The position numbers and the translations under genes are program-made. From positions 558,001 to 622,000 of the forward strand of contig NZ_JAOCZP010000002.1 of the NCBI RefSeq assembly GCF_025336525.1: DNA of 64,000 nt, given 5' to 3'. This document shows positions 19,060 to 29,065 of this stretch, piece by piece. The stretch's first letter is position 1, and each line of letters starts with the position of its first letter. The DNA comes from Chelativorans salis (GTDB lineage: Bacteria; Pseudomonadota; Alphaproteobacteria; Rhizobiales; Rhizobiaceae). The notes beneath the pieces are model-generated. The model saw nothing but the letters and a program-made list of their open reading frames with translations, was not told the DNA's origin and did no database searches.

Positions 19060-20349
19060 TCACCGGTTGGCGATCGGCACATAGTCGCGCTGAGTGGCGC
19101 CGGTGTAGAGCTGACGCGGGCGACCGATCTTCTGGTTCGGATCCTCGATCATCTCCTTCCATTGAGCAATCCAGCCGACCGTGCGCGCCAGCGCGAAAAG
19201 CACGGTGAACATGGTGGTCGGGAAGCCCAGCGCCCTAAGCGTGATGCCGGAATAGAAGTCAATATTCGGATAGAGCTTCTTTTCGATGAAATACTCGTCG
19301 GTCAGCGCGATGCGCTCGAGCTCCAGCGCCACATCCAGCTGCGGATCGTCCTTGATACCCAGTTCGCCGAGGACCTCGTGGGTCGTCTTCTGCATGATCT
19401 TGGCGCGCGGGTCGTAGTTCTTGTAGACGCGGTGGCCGAAGCCCATCAGGCGGAAGGGGTCGTCGCGGTCCTTGGCCCGGTCGATATACTCCGGAATACG
19501 GTCAACCGTGCCGATCTCGGCAAGCATATTGAGCGCCGCCTCGTTGGCGCCGCCATGGGCCGGCCCCCACAGGCAGGCGATACCGGCGGCGATGCAGGCG
19601 AAGGGGTTGGCGCCCGAGGAGCCGGCGAGCCGGACCGTCGAGGTCGAGGCGTTCTGCTCATGATCGGCATGCAGGATGAAGATGCGGTCCATCGCCCGCG
19701 CCAGCACCGGGTTCACGTGGTACTCCTCGCACGGCACTGCAAAGCACATGTGCAGGAAGTTGGCCGCATAGGAAAGTTCGTTGCGCGGGTAAATGAAGGG
19801 CTGGCCGATATGATATTTATAAGCCATCGCCGCGATGGTCGGCATCTTGGCGATCATACGGATCGAGGCGACCATGCGCTGGTGCGGGTCTGAGATGTCC
19901 GTGGAATCGTGATAGAATGCCGACAGAGCCCCGACCATGCCGCACATGACGGCCATCGGATGGGCGTCGCGGCGGAAGCCGGTGAAGAAGCGCGACATCT
20001 GCTCGTGGAGCATGGTGTGCCGCGTCACGCGGTAGTCGAAGTCTTCCTTCTGTGCTTTGGTGGGCAGTTCGCCGTAAAGCAGCAGATAGCACACCTCCAG
20101 AAAGTCACCGTGGTCGGCGAGCTGCTCGATTGGGTAGCCGCGGTGCAACAGCGTGCCCTCGTCACCGTCGATATAGGTGATCTTGGATTCGCAGCTCGCC
20201 GTGGACGTAAAGCCGGGATCGTAGGTGAACATCCCGGTGTCCCTGTAGAGCGAGGCAATGTTGATGACGTCGGGGCCGACGCTGCCTTCCAGGACCTCGT
20301 ATTCGCGGTTCTCGCCACCAAGTTCCAGTTTCGCAGTCGAATTGGCCAT
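19060..20349 (-). CDS. gltA: Citrate synthase
   Basis: Condenses acetyl-CoA with oxaloacetate in the TCA cycle, 429 residues from ATG 20349 ([10 protein letters not shown]); three extra upstream codons are possible. The catalytic regions are clear: [20 protein letters not shown] and [12 protein letters not shown] with active-site His, then [14 protein letters not shown] with the second His, and the Asp-containing [15 protein letters not shown] near the end. This is the hexameric, NADH-regulated type by length. It is monocistronic, ending at the bidirectional terminator. Confidence 0.97.
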   Translation of the reverse strand: MANSTAKLELGGENREYEVLEGSVGPDVINIASLYRDTGMFTYDPGFTSTASCESKITYIDGDEGTLLHRGYPIEQLADHGDFLEVCYLLLYGELPTKAQKEDFDYRVTRHTMLHEQMSRFFTGFRRDAHPMAVMCGMVGALSAFYHDSTDISDPHQRMVASIRMIAKMPTIAAMAYKYHIGQPFIYPRNELSYAANFLHMCFAVPCEEYHVNPVLARAMDRIFILHADHEQNASTSTVRLAGSSGANPFACIAAGIACLWGPAHGGANEAALNMLAEIGTVDRIPEYIDRAKDRDDPFRLMGFGHRVYKNYDPRAKIMQKTTHEVLGELGIKDDPQLDVALELERIALTDEYFIEKKLYPNIDFYSGITLRALGFPTTMFTVLFALARTVGWIAQWKEMIEDPNQKIGRPRQLYTGATQRDYVPIANR

Positions 20350-20500
20350 GGCAATCACCTCTCTGTTCTTGAAACTTGGGGCAGGAGTCGTGTCGCCATA
20401 AGGATGACGCTCAACCGCCGCCAGGGTGGCACCTAGCTAGCGCATTTGCCCCGGCGTGCCAAGCTTGACAAGGGCGAATGTCGCGCTGCAGCATGAGCAA

Positions 20501-21934
20501 TTATGCCGTTGTCTGCTTCGCCTGATCGCCGATGCGGGCAAGCGCTTCTTCGCGGCCCAGAACCGCCAGCACATCGAAGATGCCGGGAGATGTGGTGCGC
20601 CCGGTGAGCGCGGCGCGCAGCGGCTGAGCCACCTTGCCGAGCTTGCGGTCGGTCCTTTCCGCGAACGCCCTCACTGCGGCTTCGGTCGTCTCGGCCGCCC
20701 AATCCGTCACGGCGGAGAGATCCTCGGCCAGCGCGGCCAGCGTGGCGCGCGCCTCGTCATCGAGCAGCGCTGCCGCCTTCTCGTCGGGCGAAAGCGGCCG
20801 TTCGGCAAAGAGAAAGCCCGCGCCGTCGGCCAGTTCGACAAGCGTCTTGGCCCGTTCCTTGAGGCCGGGCAGGGCGGCGCGGAGCTGCACCTTGCGCTTG
20901 TCGTCGAGGCGGTCGAGCAGTCCCTGTCCGCCTTCCAGATGAGGCAGGGTGGAGACGAACATGCCGAGCAGCGTGTCGTCATCGGTCTGGCGCATATGAA
21001 TGCCGTTCAGCGCCTCCAGCTTCTGAAAGTCGAAGCGCGCGGCCCCTTTGTTGATGTCCTCAAGCTCGAACCATTCGACCATCTGATCGATCGACATCAC
21101 CTCGTCGTCGCCGTGGCTCCAGCCGAGGCGGGCGAGATAGTTGCACAGGGCCGTCGGCAGATAACCCATGGCGCGGTAGGCTTCGACGCCCAGCGCCCCG
21201 TGGCGCTTGGAAAGCTTGCTTCCGTCCGGTCCGTGGATTAGCGGCACATGCGCCATCACCGGCACTTCCCAGCCCATGGCCTTGTAGATCAAGGCCTGGC
21301 GGGCGGCATTGGTGAGGTGGTCGTCGCCGCGGATGATGTGGGTGACGCCCATGTCGTGGTCGTCCACAACCACGGCATGCATGTAGGTAGGCGAGCCGTC
21401 GGAGCGCAGGATGATGAAATCGTCGAGGTCCTTGTTGGGAAAGCGCACCTCGCCCTGCACGCGATCGTGAATGACCGTCTCGCCTTCGCGTGGGGCCTTG
21501 ATGCGGACAACGGGCCTTACGCCTTCTGGCGCCTCTCTGGGATCGCGATCACGCCATGTGCCGTCATAGCGCGGCGGCCGGCCCTCCGCACGCGCCTTCT
21601 CGCGCATCGCCTCGATCTCCTCCGCGGTGGCGTAGCAGTGATAGGCCTCACCCTTGGTCACCAGTTCTTCGGCCACCTGCCGATGGCGGTCGGCGCGGGC
21701 GAATTGCGAGATCGGCTCCCCGTCCCACTCAAGCCCCAGCCACTTCAGCCCGTCGAGGATTGCCGCGGTCGCTTCCTCGGTCGAGCGCTGGCGGTCCGTA
21801 TCCTCAATGCGCAACAGCATCTTGCCGCCGGTGTGGCGGGCATAGAGCCAGTTGAAGAGCGCGGTGCGCGCGCCACCGATATGCAGGAAGCCGGTGGGCG
21901 AGGGCGCAAAGCGGGTGATGACGGGTTTCGGCAT
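20501..21934 (-). CDS. gltX: Glutamate--tRNA ligase
   Basis: Class I aminoacyl-tRNA synthetase charging tRNA-Glu (possibly also tRNA-Gln in this lineage), 477 residues. The start is ATG 21934 ([15 protein letters not shown]); the open frame beyond it has no family similarity. It has the HIGH-type motif [19 protein letters not shown], the KMSKS-type [13 protein letters not shown] and a helical anticodon-binding C-terminus. It is divergent from comEC across a 119-base gap that must hold both promoters. Confidence 0.96.
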   Translation of the reverse strand: MPKPVITRFAPSPTGFLHIGGARTALFNWLYARHTGGKMLLRIEDTDRQRSTEEATAAILDGLKWLGLEWDGEPISQFARADRHRQVAEELVTKGEAYHCYATAEEIEAMREKARAEGRPPRYDGTWRDRDPREAPEGVRPVVRIKAPREGETVIHDRVQGEVRFPNKDLDDFIILRSDGSPTYMHAVVVDDHDMGVTHIIRGDDHLTNAARQALIYKAMGWEVPVMAHVPLIHGPDGSKLSKRHGALGVEAYRAMGYLPTALCNYLARLGWSHGDDEVMSIDQMVEWFELEDINKGAARFDFQKLEALNGIHMRQTDDDTLLGMFVSTLPHLEGGQGLLDRLDDKRKVQLRAALPGLKERAKTLVELADGAGFLFAERPLSPDEKAAALLDDEARATLAALAEDLSAVTDWAAETTEAAVRAFAERTDRKLGKVAQPLRAALTGRTTSPGIFDVLAVLGREEALARIGDQAKQTTA

Positions 21935-22053
21935 TATTCTTCCGGGGGCGTTGTGCGCGCGGTCCGACGGGTGGCGGTTCGCGCGGGTGGAAATTGGCTG
22001 CCCGTCATGTAGCATAGCCGGGTTGGGGTGCAAGCCTGTGGAGAAGAACAGGC

Positions 22054-24384
22054 ATGGGGGGCGAAAAAGCAGCCGTCGCCGAGGGCGAACGCACACAGTT
22101 TCTGCCGGCTGCCGTCGCGCCGGGGAGTTCCATATTGCCTGCCGCTGGGAGCGCACCGGCGCCAAACGTTGCCGCGGGGCCCTCGGCCATCCTGGTGAGG
22201 CAACTGTCTGCCGTTCGCCTCTCCCAAGCCTTGGCGAGCGAGGCGGCGCGCGGTGCCACCTTCCTTTGCCTGCCGGTGCTGATGGCGGCAGGCGCAGCTT
22301 TTTATTTCGCGCTCTCCCGCGAGCCCGGCTGGTTGGCGCTCGCGCTCCCGGTGGCGTTCCTGGCCATATCGACCTGGCTGTTACGCACTAGGGCCGCCCT
22401 GTCGCTCATCTTCGGCGCCTTTCTGGTCTTCATGCTCGGCATTGCCGTGGCGAAGCTGGAGACCTCGCGGTTGGCCACGCCCATGGTCGGCTCGGACGTG
22501 ACGACCCGCATCACCGGGCGGCTCGTGCGCCTGGAGCACCAATCGAGCGGCCGCATCCGGCTCACCATCGACCTGCTTGCGACCGAGCGGCCGCGTCTTC
22601 ACTACCCGCCGAAGCGCGTGAGGTTGACGGCACGGGCGGTTCCGCCGGACCTGCGCCCCGGCGATGGCGTCGCCGGGCTGACGCGTCTGATGTCGCCCTC
22701 CGGGCCGGTGCGGCCCGGCGCCTACGATTTCTCATTCGCGAGCTATTTCAACCGCCTTGGCGCGGTCGGCTTCTTCATGTCGGGGCCGGAGCGGGTGGAG
22801 CTCGACGAACCGCTTCCCGTCTCCGCCCGCCCGGCGCGCTGGCTGGAGACGGCGCGCGGGGCACTGGCCGAGCGCATTCGCGCCCAGGTCGGGGGCGTGG
22901 AAGGCGAGGTCGCGGTCGCTATGATCGCCGGTTTCCGCGCCGGCATTCCGGAGGAGATAAACGAGTGGCTGCGCCGCGCTGGCCTCGCCCATATTCTGGC
23001 CATCTCCGGCCTGCACATGGCGCTCGTCGCCGTCACCATCATGTTCATGCTGCGCGCTGGCGCGGCCCTCTTTCCCGGCTTTTCCTCGCGTTTTGCGGTA
23101 AAGAAATATGCCGCCGTAGCAGCTCTTCTGATGTGCACGCTCTATCTGTTTGTCTCAGGCTCGGCGGTGGCCGCGCAGCGCAGCTACATCATGTTGGCGG
23201 TGATGCTGGCGGCCCTCATCTTCGACCGCGCCGCCATCACCATGCGCAACGTCGCCATTGCGGCCCTCATCATTCTCGTCCTGTCGCCGCATGAGGTGGT
23301 GGGCCCGAGCTTCCAGATGTCATTTGCCGCCACGGCCGCGCTCGTTGCGGGCTATGCTGCCTGGACGGATTGGCGCCAGCGTCGCGCGCGCTCCGGACCA
23401 CCGCCCGGAGGGATCCTTTCGCGCGTCGCGCGATATGGCGTCGCCTTTGTGCTCGGCCTTGCCGCCACCTCTCTCATCGCCGGCACGGCCACCGCGCTCT
23501 ACGGCATATGGCACTTCCAGCGCGCGACGCCGCTGGCGCTTCCGGCCAACCTTGCCGCTATGCCCGTTGTGTCGATCCTCGCTATGCCGGCGGCGGTGCT
23601 GGCGATGCTGGCAATGCCTTTCGGCCTCGACGGTATATTCCTGAAAGTGATGGGTCAGGCCATCGCGGTCGTGATCGCCGTCGCCGAGTGGTTTTCCAGC
23701 CACACACCTATCGACGCGGTGGGGCTCATTCCGCTGTCGGCCCTTCTGACGCTCACCGCCGCGCTCGTCGTTCTCGTGGTGTCGACTACTCGGTTAAGGT
23801 TGCTTGCGCTGCCGTTGATCGTCTTGGGGTTGTGCTTCGTCGCGACGCGGCAACTGCCAGACGTGCTCGTGACGGAGGATGCGCGGCTTGTCGGCCTGCG
23901 CGGGCTGGATGGCCGGCTTGCCGTCAACCGCTCCCGGCCTAACGGCTTCACCATGGAGGGCTGGACGCGGGCCTTGAAGGCGCAGGCGGTTGTCAAGCCG
24001 ACGGGGGGCGGGGAAGGCTTTCCAGATATCTCGGCTACAAGCCAGGCGGGTTTTTCCTGCGGTGACGGGCTCTGCCTCGCCCGACACTCCAGCGGCACCG
24101 TGATCGCCCACGCCGCTGGAGTGACGGCCGCCCGCGCGGCCTGCGGCGCCGCCGCGCTAATCGTTCTTGATGATGCCGTCGCGAAAAATCCCTGCGGCGC
24201 CGACGTTCCCGTAATCACCAAGCGCGAACTGGCGCGGCGGGGCAGTGCCGTGGTCTATCTTCGCGAGGAGGGGGAGCCGGCGGAGATACTCTTCTCCATT
24301 GAAGAGCCGTGGCGGCCCTGGCACGCTCACCGCGCCTGGTCGCGGGCGGCACGAGGCCTGCCGCCCAACGAACCCGGATCCTAG
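22054..24384 (+). CDS. comEC: ComEC/Rec2 family competence-type membrane protein
   Basis: A large polytopic membrane protein of the DNA-uptake channel family, 776 residues. An N-terminal hydrophobic pair (~residues 70-135) is followed by an OB-like DUF4131 region ([20 protein letters not shown]). The ComEC core has the hallmark [20 protein letters not shown] (residues ~312-331) and further helices up to ~585. The C-terminal ~190 residues are soluble and lack the metallo-beta-lactamase motif HxHxDH; they contain only [20 protein letters not shown]. Whether the cell is naturally competent is not shown. Confidence 0.9.
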   Translation: MGGEKAAVAEGERTQFLPAAVAPGSSILPAAGSAPAPNVAAGPSAILVRQLSAVRLSQALASEAARGATFLCLPVLMAAGAAFYFALSREPGWLALALPVAFLAISTWLLRTRAALSLIFGAFLVFMLGIAVAKLETSRLATPMVGSDVTTRITGRLVRLEHQSSGRIRLTIDLLATERPRLHYPPKRVRLTARAVPPDLRPGDGVAGLTRLMSPSGPVRPGAYDFSFASYFNRLGAVGFFMSGPERVELDEPLPVSARPARWLETARGALAERIRAQVGGVEGEVAVAMIAGFRAGIPEEINEWLRRAGLAHILAISGLHMALVAVTIMFMLRAGAALFPGFSSRFAVKKYAAVAALLMCTLYLFVSGSAVAAQRSYIMLAVMLAALIFDRAAITMRNVAIAALIILVLSPHEVVGPSFQMSFAATAALVAGYAAWTDWRQRRARSGPPPGGILSRVARYGVAFVLGLAATSLIAGTATALYGIWHFQRATPLALPANLAAMPVVSILAMPAAVLAMLAMPFGLDGIFLKVMGQAIAVVIAVAEWFSSHTPIDAVGLIPLSALLTLTAALVVLVVSTTRLRLLALPLIVLGLCFVATRQLPDVLVTEDARLVGLRGLDGRLAVNRSRPNGFTMEGWTRALKAQAVVKPTGGGEGFPDISATSQAGFSCGDGLCLARHSSGTVIAHAAGVTAARAACGAAALIVLDDAVAKNPCGADVPVITKRELARRGSAVVYLREEGEPAEILFSIEEPWRPWHAHRAWSRAARGLPPNEPGS

Positions 24385-24387
24385 TCG

Positions 24388-25170
24388 AGGAGCCGCCTTG
24401 TTCGCCTCAAACAAGCTTTTCAGCGGCCGCGGCTTTATGCCGGAAAGCTTTTCGGCGTCGCCCGTGACTTCGGCGAGGCCGCCGGTGCAGGTGTTGGCGT
24501 CGAAGGAGACGGAGATGAAGGCTTCTGGCACGCCGGCGGCCTTCATGCCTTCGGCAAGGGCCTCGTCCGACAGGTTGACCATCTCGATCGGTCTGCCGGT
24601 CACCGTTGTCGCAAGAGCAGCGATCTCAGCATTGGTCAGCGCTTCCGCGCCCGTCAGACGGTAGGTTACGCTCTCTTTGCTGCCGGAGGCGAGCGCCGCG
24701 GCGATGGCGCGGGCGATATCGTCGCGCGCAATATGCGCGTTGCGGCCGTCACCGGCGGAGGTGAACCATTTGCCGGTCTTGAGCCCCTGCGGCAACGCCA
24801 TCATCAGGTTCTCTTGACACCAGCTGTTGCGGAAGATCGTGTAGGGGCCGGTGGCCTTGATGGCTTCCTCGGTGCCGTGATGGACGGGGGCGAAGAGCAC
24901 GGAGTTGCCGGGCTCGGGCTTAGGCATTGAGGTGTAGGCGAGGTGACCGACACCGGCTTCGACGGCCGCGGCAACTGCGGTCTTGTGCAGTCTGATCCGC
25001 TTGCCCGGCTCGTCGAGCGCGTCTGTGGATGATGAGCACGCGGTCGGCGCCCGAAACACCTTCACCAGCGACGTCTGGTCATCAAGCTTGCAGCGCGCAC
25101 CGTCACGCTCTTTGCCGCGAGATCGGCAAGCTTGGACGGGTCGCGGGTGGTGGCGAACAGTCGAGCTGCG
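24388..25170 (-). pseudogene. Decayed NmrA/QorB-like NAD(P)H:quinone oxidoreductase
   Basis: The remains of an atypical SDR of the NmrA/QorB (YtfG) family. One frame gives an intact stretch from ALDEPGKRIRLHKTAV through TSMPKPEPGN and YRLTGAEALTNAEIAAL to FEANKAA. The N-terminal third is scattered: LFATTRDPSKLADLAAKSV lies in another frame, and the next piece (G-A-D-R-V-L-I-I) in yet another, so at least three frameshifts are needed. The Rossmann glycine motif is not recoverable. The 3' stop is also out of frame, and the frame runs on to 24157, antisense to comEC. It cannot make the ancestral enzyme. Confidence 0.85.
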
Positions 25171-25262
25171 CAATCACGCCGTACGCAGGGCGCGGACACG
25201 TTTCGACGTGGTGGAGACGAGTTAAGTCGGCCCGGTGGCAGCGCCTCAACCCTGTGATCCCG

Positions 25263-25301
25263 AAAAAAATCCCCCACCGCTCCCTAGGGAGCAGCGGGGG
25301 G
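25263..25301 (-). terminator. Terminator of the surface-protein operon
   Basis: Read on the minus strand, a long stem centred on GCTCCCTAGGGAGC, extended by G/C pairs with two mismatches, is followed by ATTTTTTT. It starts nine bases beyond the stop of the barrel gene. Confidence 0.9.
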
Positions 25302-25309
25302 AGTTGCGG

Positions 25310-28300
25310 TCAGAATTTGCCGACGACGTTGAGGAAGACGCCCTGGTCGTCGAGGGTGAGGTCGCGCAGGTCATCGGAGAAGCGGCCGAAGTTGTAGCCG
25401 ATGCCGACCTTGAAGTTGTTGCCGACGTGACGATAGAGGGCGGCGAGCGCGCCGTAGTCGGTGGTGTCGGCCTCGGGCATGTGGAGGACACGGCCTTCGA
25501 GGAGCACATCCCAGTTCTTCACGAAGTGCAGGTCGGCGCGCAGGATGCCGAGATGGGCGGAGGATTTCTGCCATTCCTCCTGGAATGTCGTGCCGGTGCC
25601 GTCACTGGTGCGGTACTTCACTTGGCCGTAGCGGAAGCCGTATTTGCCGCCGACGGACAGCCACGGGGTGAGGTCGTAGATGGCATCGACCGACAGGATG
25701 TGGCTGCGCTGGGCCGGCGCGTAGGCGTCGCCGGTCGAGCCGCTGATGACCTGGTTGTTGCCGGGCAGGTCGTAGAGCCAGGTGTATTTGAACAGCGCGT
25801 TGAGGCGGTCGTTGTCGACCGGCCGGTAGGCATAACCGACGGAGGCCTCGACATAGTCGGTGTCGGCGAAAGAGGTTTCCGTGGACTTCGAATCCGACAG
25901 AACCGCATCGATATTGGCCAGGAGGCGCCAGTCAGGATTGGTCTTCCAGCCTAAGCCGGCGGCGAAGAGATAGGTGTTCTGATCGCGCGTGTCGTTGTCG
26001 GAGCGCTCGATGCGCACCTCGCCGCGCACGCGCGCGTTGATGCCGGCCTCTTCGTCCTTGTAGCCAAGCGAGAGGGAGGGGGCGTAGCGGTCGAAGTCCT
26101 CGCGCTCGGTTCCCGTCTCGTCCACCGTGTCGTCACGCACGCGGCCGACCTCCAGTCCACCGTCGACCGTCCACTGGGCGTCCGGCGTGTAGACGACGCC
26201 GTAGGTCTGGGTGAGCGACTTGCGGTGGCCGTACATGTCGTAGTTGCTCTCGGAATAGGCCGAGACGAGGTCGCCCATGCGCCGGCGTATGCCGAGGACG
26301 ATCGAGCCGCGGTCGGAGCCGAAGAGATCGTCGTTGCGGTCGAGATCGAAGGCGCGGTCGGGGTCGAGCCTATAGCCGACATAATAGTGGTCGTCGGCGG
26401 TGGGGTCGTAGGTAATGCCGGCCAGCGCGCCAACGCCGTGCGTGCCGTAGGAGACCTCGCCGGTCAGGCCGACCCTGTCGGTGAGCTGCCACTCCGCGCC
26501 GACGCCCGCGCGGTCGTTGCGGTCGATGTCGCCGCTGCGGTCAACCGTGCCTTGCGCGAAGGCGTAGACGAGGCGGTCGTCGTCGATGCGGTAGTCGACG
26601 CGTGCGCCGGCGTCGACGCGACTGCCGTCATAGCCGGATTTGCCGGCATTGATGGCGCGCGGCGACATGATCTCGGAATAGGTGACGCCGAAGGAGACCT
26701 TCCAGTGCTGGTCGAACTGCCAGCTGACGCTGCCCGTGCCGTCGCGTCGGACTTGGCCATCGCCGTCCTTCAGGTCGTCATAGGCAAGCTGTAGGGCGAC
26801 GGCCTCCGTGACGTCGACATCGGCATGGGCGCCCCAGATGCGGCGGTCGACGGTGGCGCGGTCGAAGAGGGTGGAAAAGCCCGCCTCCTTCTTCTCGTAA
26901 TAGCCGCCCACCGTGCCCTTCACGCCGGCGCCGAGCTCGTCAAGCGCCGCTTGGCCCTCGACGCGCCAGGCCGAGGCCTTGCGGTTGGACGCATCATCCG
27001 TGGAGCGGCCATCCCAGGTCAGCCCGCCATCGGTCGATTGCGACAGGCTGAAGCCCGGCCCCTCGGAGCGGGCGAACTCGGCCGACAGGTAGGTGCGCTC
27101 GGAATGGCGCAACGCGATATCGGCGCCATAAGCCCTCTGGTCCGCCAGGCCGGTGCTTTCATCCATGCCGGTGACGCCGACGCGGACCTTATCGTTGATC
27201 CAATGCTGGGCGCGCCCGCCATAGACATAGCCGTCGACGTCGCCCGCCACCGGCTCGAACTCGTACTGTACCGTCAGATAGAGCTTGTTGCCGCCCAGCG
27301 CCCCATCGCGCACCGGGCCGCTGGTGCCGGTCATGGAGGTCAGCGGCCGGCGCAGGATGATGACGCCCTGCATGTAGTCGAAGGAATAGTCCTCGCCGTA
27401 GCTCAGGGTGTGGCGCTGGACAACGCGGCCGGTCACCGCGTCGCGGGTCTCCACCGTCACCGTCTCGGAGCCCTCGACGATGTCCTGGCGCTTGAGGAAA
27501 TAGGCCGAGCCGCCGGTGCCCAGAAACTCCTCGCGCTGCGGCAGCGTGTCGGGCTGGGCGGCATAGACCGACACCTCGGTCCGGCGCTCGCCGAAGGAGG
27601 TGGTTGCCTCGGAGCGGTAGACGGCGTTGGCGCCATAGAGCGCCCGCTCGGAGCGCAGAAACTCGGTGCCGGTGATGGCCGTCTTGTAATTGCCCCACAT
27701 GACATGGCTGTCGCCGCGCTCCAGCCGCACGTAGAACTTGCCCTTGGTCGGCGCGTCCTCGACAAAAGTCGAATCGTCGCCATAGACGGGATAGTAATCG
27801 TCCGGGTCGAGCCGGCGCAGGATGCGCCGCGGGTCCTGGCTGTCGAGGTTACGCCACAGGCTGTCGAGATCGTCCTCGCCTGTGTCGGCAGCCGCCGTCA
27901 GCAGGTATTTGCCCTTGATCTTGCCCTTCAGATAGAAGGCCAGCCGGCCCTTTGTGTAGACTTCATCATATTCGCCCGGCCGCACCTCCTCGATGCGGTT
28001 GTCGCCCATGCGTTTGCCGACGGTGAGGTCCGCCAGCGCCACGTAGAACCAGTCATTGTCGGGGATGTTGATATCCCGGGTGAAGGACAGGCCGCCGGTC
28101 TTGGAGGCGCCTTTGACGGCGACATCGACCTCGTGATCGCCCGCCGGCAGGATACGCTGCACGACGAAGGCCTGGTCGCGATCGACGGGAATCGTCTCAC
28201 CAAGGACCTCAACCGCATAACCCGGCGGCACGTGGCGACCATAGATGGTCACTGCCCCGCCATTGACGGGGATGTTGCGGAAGGCTGTGCGGTCCTCTCC

Positions 28301-29065
28301 CCAGCCTGGTGCTGTGGCTTCTTGAGCCGTGTGCCGGGGGAGGTCGCGGCTCGAGCGGCGAAGCGTCAGCGGCACCGTCTCGTCATAGCGGCCCTTGGCG
28401 TCATACACGCGCAGCACGTAGGAGAAGTCGACCTCCTCGGCCTGAGGCATGACCCAGTCGGCCCTGCCGTTGACGGCAACAGGAAGCACCGCCAGAGGCC
28501 GGGCGTCGCGCCCGTCTTCCTCGAAGATGCGGATTTCCGCCCGCTCGATGAAGGCCGGGTAGTTGGTGGTGGCCAGGAAGGTCACCGTCTCGCCGGCCTT
28601 GTAGGTGCGCTCGACCGGCATGGTCGAGACGTTCAGCATTGTCCCGGCGTCGAGCCCGTCGAACTTCACCTGGATGTCGACCGCGGAGAGGCTCACATCC
28701 GTCTGCCGCTGCCGGTCCACTGGCCGGGCGGCCCCTTCGACAGGCTCAGGACGGGCTTCGCCGGGCGCAAGCGCCTCTGGCCCTCCTTCGACAGGGCTCC
28801 TGTCGACGGTCGCCCCGTCGACGCTGATCATGAAGGGGATGGACGGTGTGTCGGCGGCCGTTTCGGCTTCGGTATTCTCACCCACCGGCAGCGGCCTCAC
28901 TGCGCTGTCGGCGAGCACCTTGCCGCCCGTCCGCCCGTCCTGGGCGATGGCCGGCCCAGCCGCCAGCAAGATGCCGGCCAGCGCCGTGCCCGCCATCAGC
29001 AGAAGCCGCCGCTCGTCCGTTCGAGCCTTTCTGGCGAGGATCATAGCTGTTGCAAAGGTTCTCAT
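25310..29065 (-). CDS. Large outer-membrane beta-barrel protein paired with a DUF11 protein
   Basis: 1251 residues. A long charged N-region precedes a signal peptide (LLLMAGTALAGILLAAGPAIA, cleaved near residue 42). Next comes a Pro/Glu-rich linker carrying the REP-encoded segment, then Ig-like beta regions to ~residue 340 (e.g. INIPDNDWFYVALADLTVGK). A conserved-looking block follows, YYPVYGDDSTFVEDAPTKGK near residue 430. From ~480 to the end there are alternating amphipathic strands rich in Tyr, Asp and Gly, finishing in NVVGKF with a terminal Phe, the outer-membrane barrel signal. No TonB box or plug was recognised. Its start overlaps the upstream gene's stop by four bases (ATGA). Outer-membrane location is a strong inference; the molecular role is unknown, perhaps secretion or anchoring of its partner. 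Confidence 0.8.
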   Translation of the reverse strand: MRTFATAMILARKARTDERRLLLMAGTALAGILLAAGPAIAQDGRTGGKVLADSAVRPLPVGENTEAETAADTPSIPFMISVDGATVDRSPVEGGPEALAPGEARPEPVEGAARPVDRQRQTDVSLSAVDIQVKFDGLDAGTMLNVSTMPVERTYKAGETVTFLATTNYPAFIERAEIRIFEEDGRDARPLAVLPVAVNGRADWVMPQAEEVDFSYVLRVYDAKGRYDETVPLTLRRSSRDLPRHTAQEATAPGWGEDRTAFRNIPVNGGAVTIYGRHVPPGYAVEVLGETIPVDRDQAFVVQRILPAGDHEVDVAVKGASKTGGLSFTRDINIPDNDWFYVALADLTVGKRMGDNRIEEVRPGEYDEVYTKGRLAFYLKGKIKGKYLLTAAADTGEDDLDSLWRNLDSQDPRRILRRLDPDDYYPVYGDDSTFVEDAPTKGKFYVRLERGDSHVMWGNYKTAITGTEFLRSERALYGANAVYRSEATTSFGERRTEVSVYAAQPDTLPQREEFLGTGGSAYFLKRQDIVEGSETVTVETRDAVTGRVVQRHTLSYGEDYSFDYMQGVIILRRPLTSMTGTSGPVRDGALGGNKLYLTVQYEFEPVAGDVDGYVYGGRAQHWINDKVRVGVTGMDESTGLADQRAYGADIALRHSERTYLSAEFARSEGPGFSLSQSTDGGLTWDGRSTDDASNRKASAWRVEGQAALDELGAGVKGTVGGYYEKKEAGFSTLFDRATVDRRIWGAHADVDVTEAVALQLAYDDLKDGDGQVRRDGTGSVSWQFDQHWKVSFGVTYSEIMSPRAINAGKSGYDGSRVDAGARVDYRIDDDRLVYAFAQGTVDRSGDIDRNDRAGVGAEWQLTDRVGLTGEVSYGTHGVGALAGITYDPTADDHYYVGYRLDPDRAFDLDRNDDLFGSDRGSIVLGIRRRMGDLVSAYSESNYDMYGHRKSLTQTYGVVYTPDAQWTVDGGLEVGRVRDDTVDETGTEREDFDRYAPSLSLGYKDEEAGINARVRGEVRIERSDNDTRDQNTYLFAAGLGWKTNPDWRLLANIDAVLSDSKSTETSFADTDYVEASVGYAYRPVDNDRLNALFKYTWLYDLPGNNQVISGSTGDAYAPAQRSHILSVDAIYDLTPWLSVGGKYGFRYGQVKYRTSDGTGTTFQEEWQKSSAHLGILRADLHFVKNWDVLLEGRVLHMPEADTTDYGALAALYRHVGNNFKVGIGYNFGRFSDDLRDLTLDDQGVFLNVVGKF
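28732..28797. repeat. REP-like palindromic element inserted in frame in a coding region
   Basis: CCCCTTCGACAGGCTCAGGA continues as CGGGC, and about 30 bases later CCTCCTTCGACAGGGCTC repeats the CTTCGACAGG core. On the coding strand this yields the peptides SPVEGG and RPEPVEG within the linker of the barrel protein. Words of the type CTTCGACAGGCTCAGGACG are a well-known dispersed REP family in alphaproteobacteria, including insertions inside genes. The frame is preserved. Confidence 0.7.
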
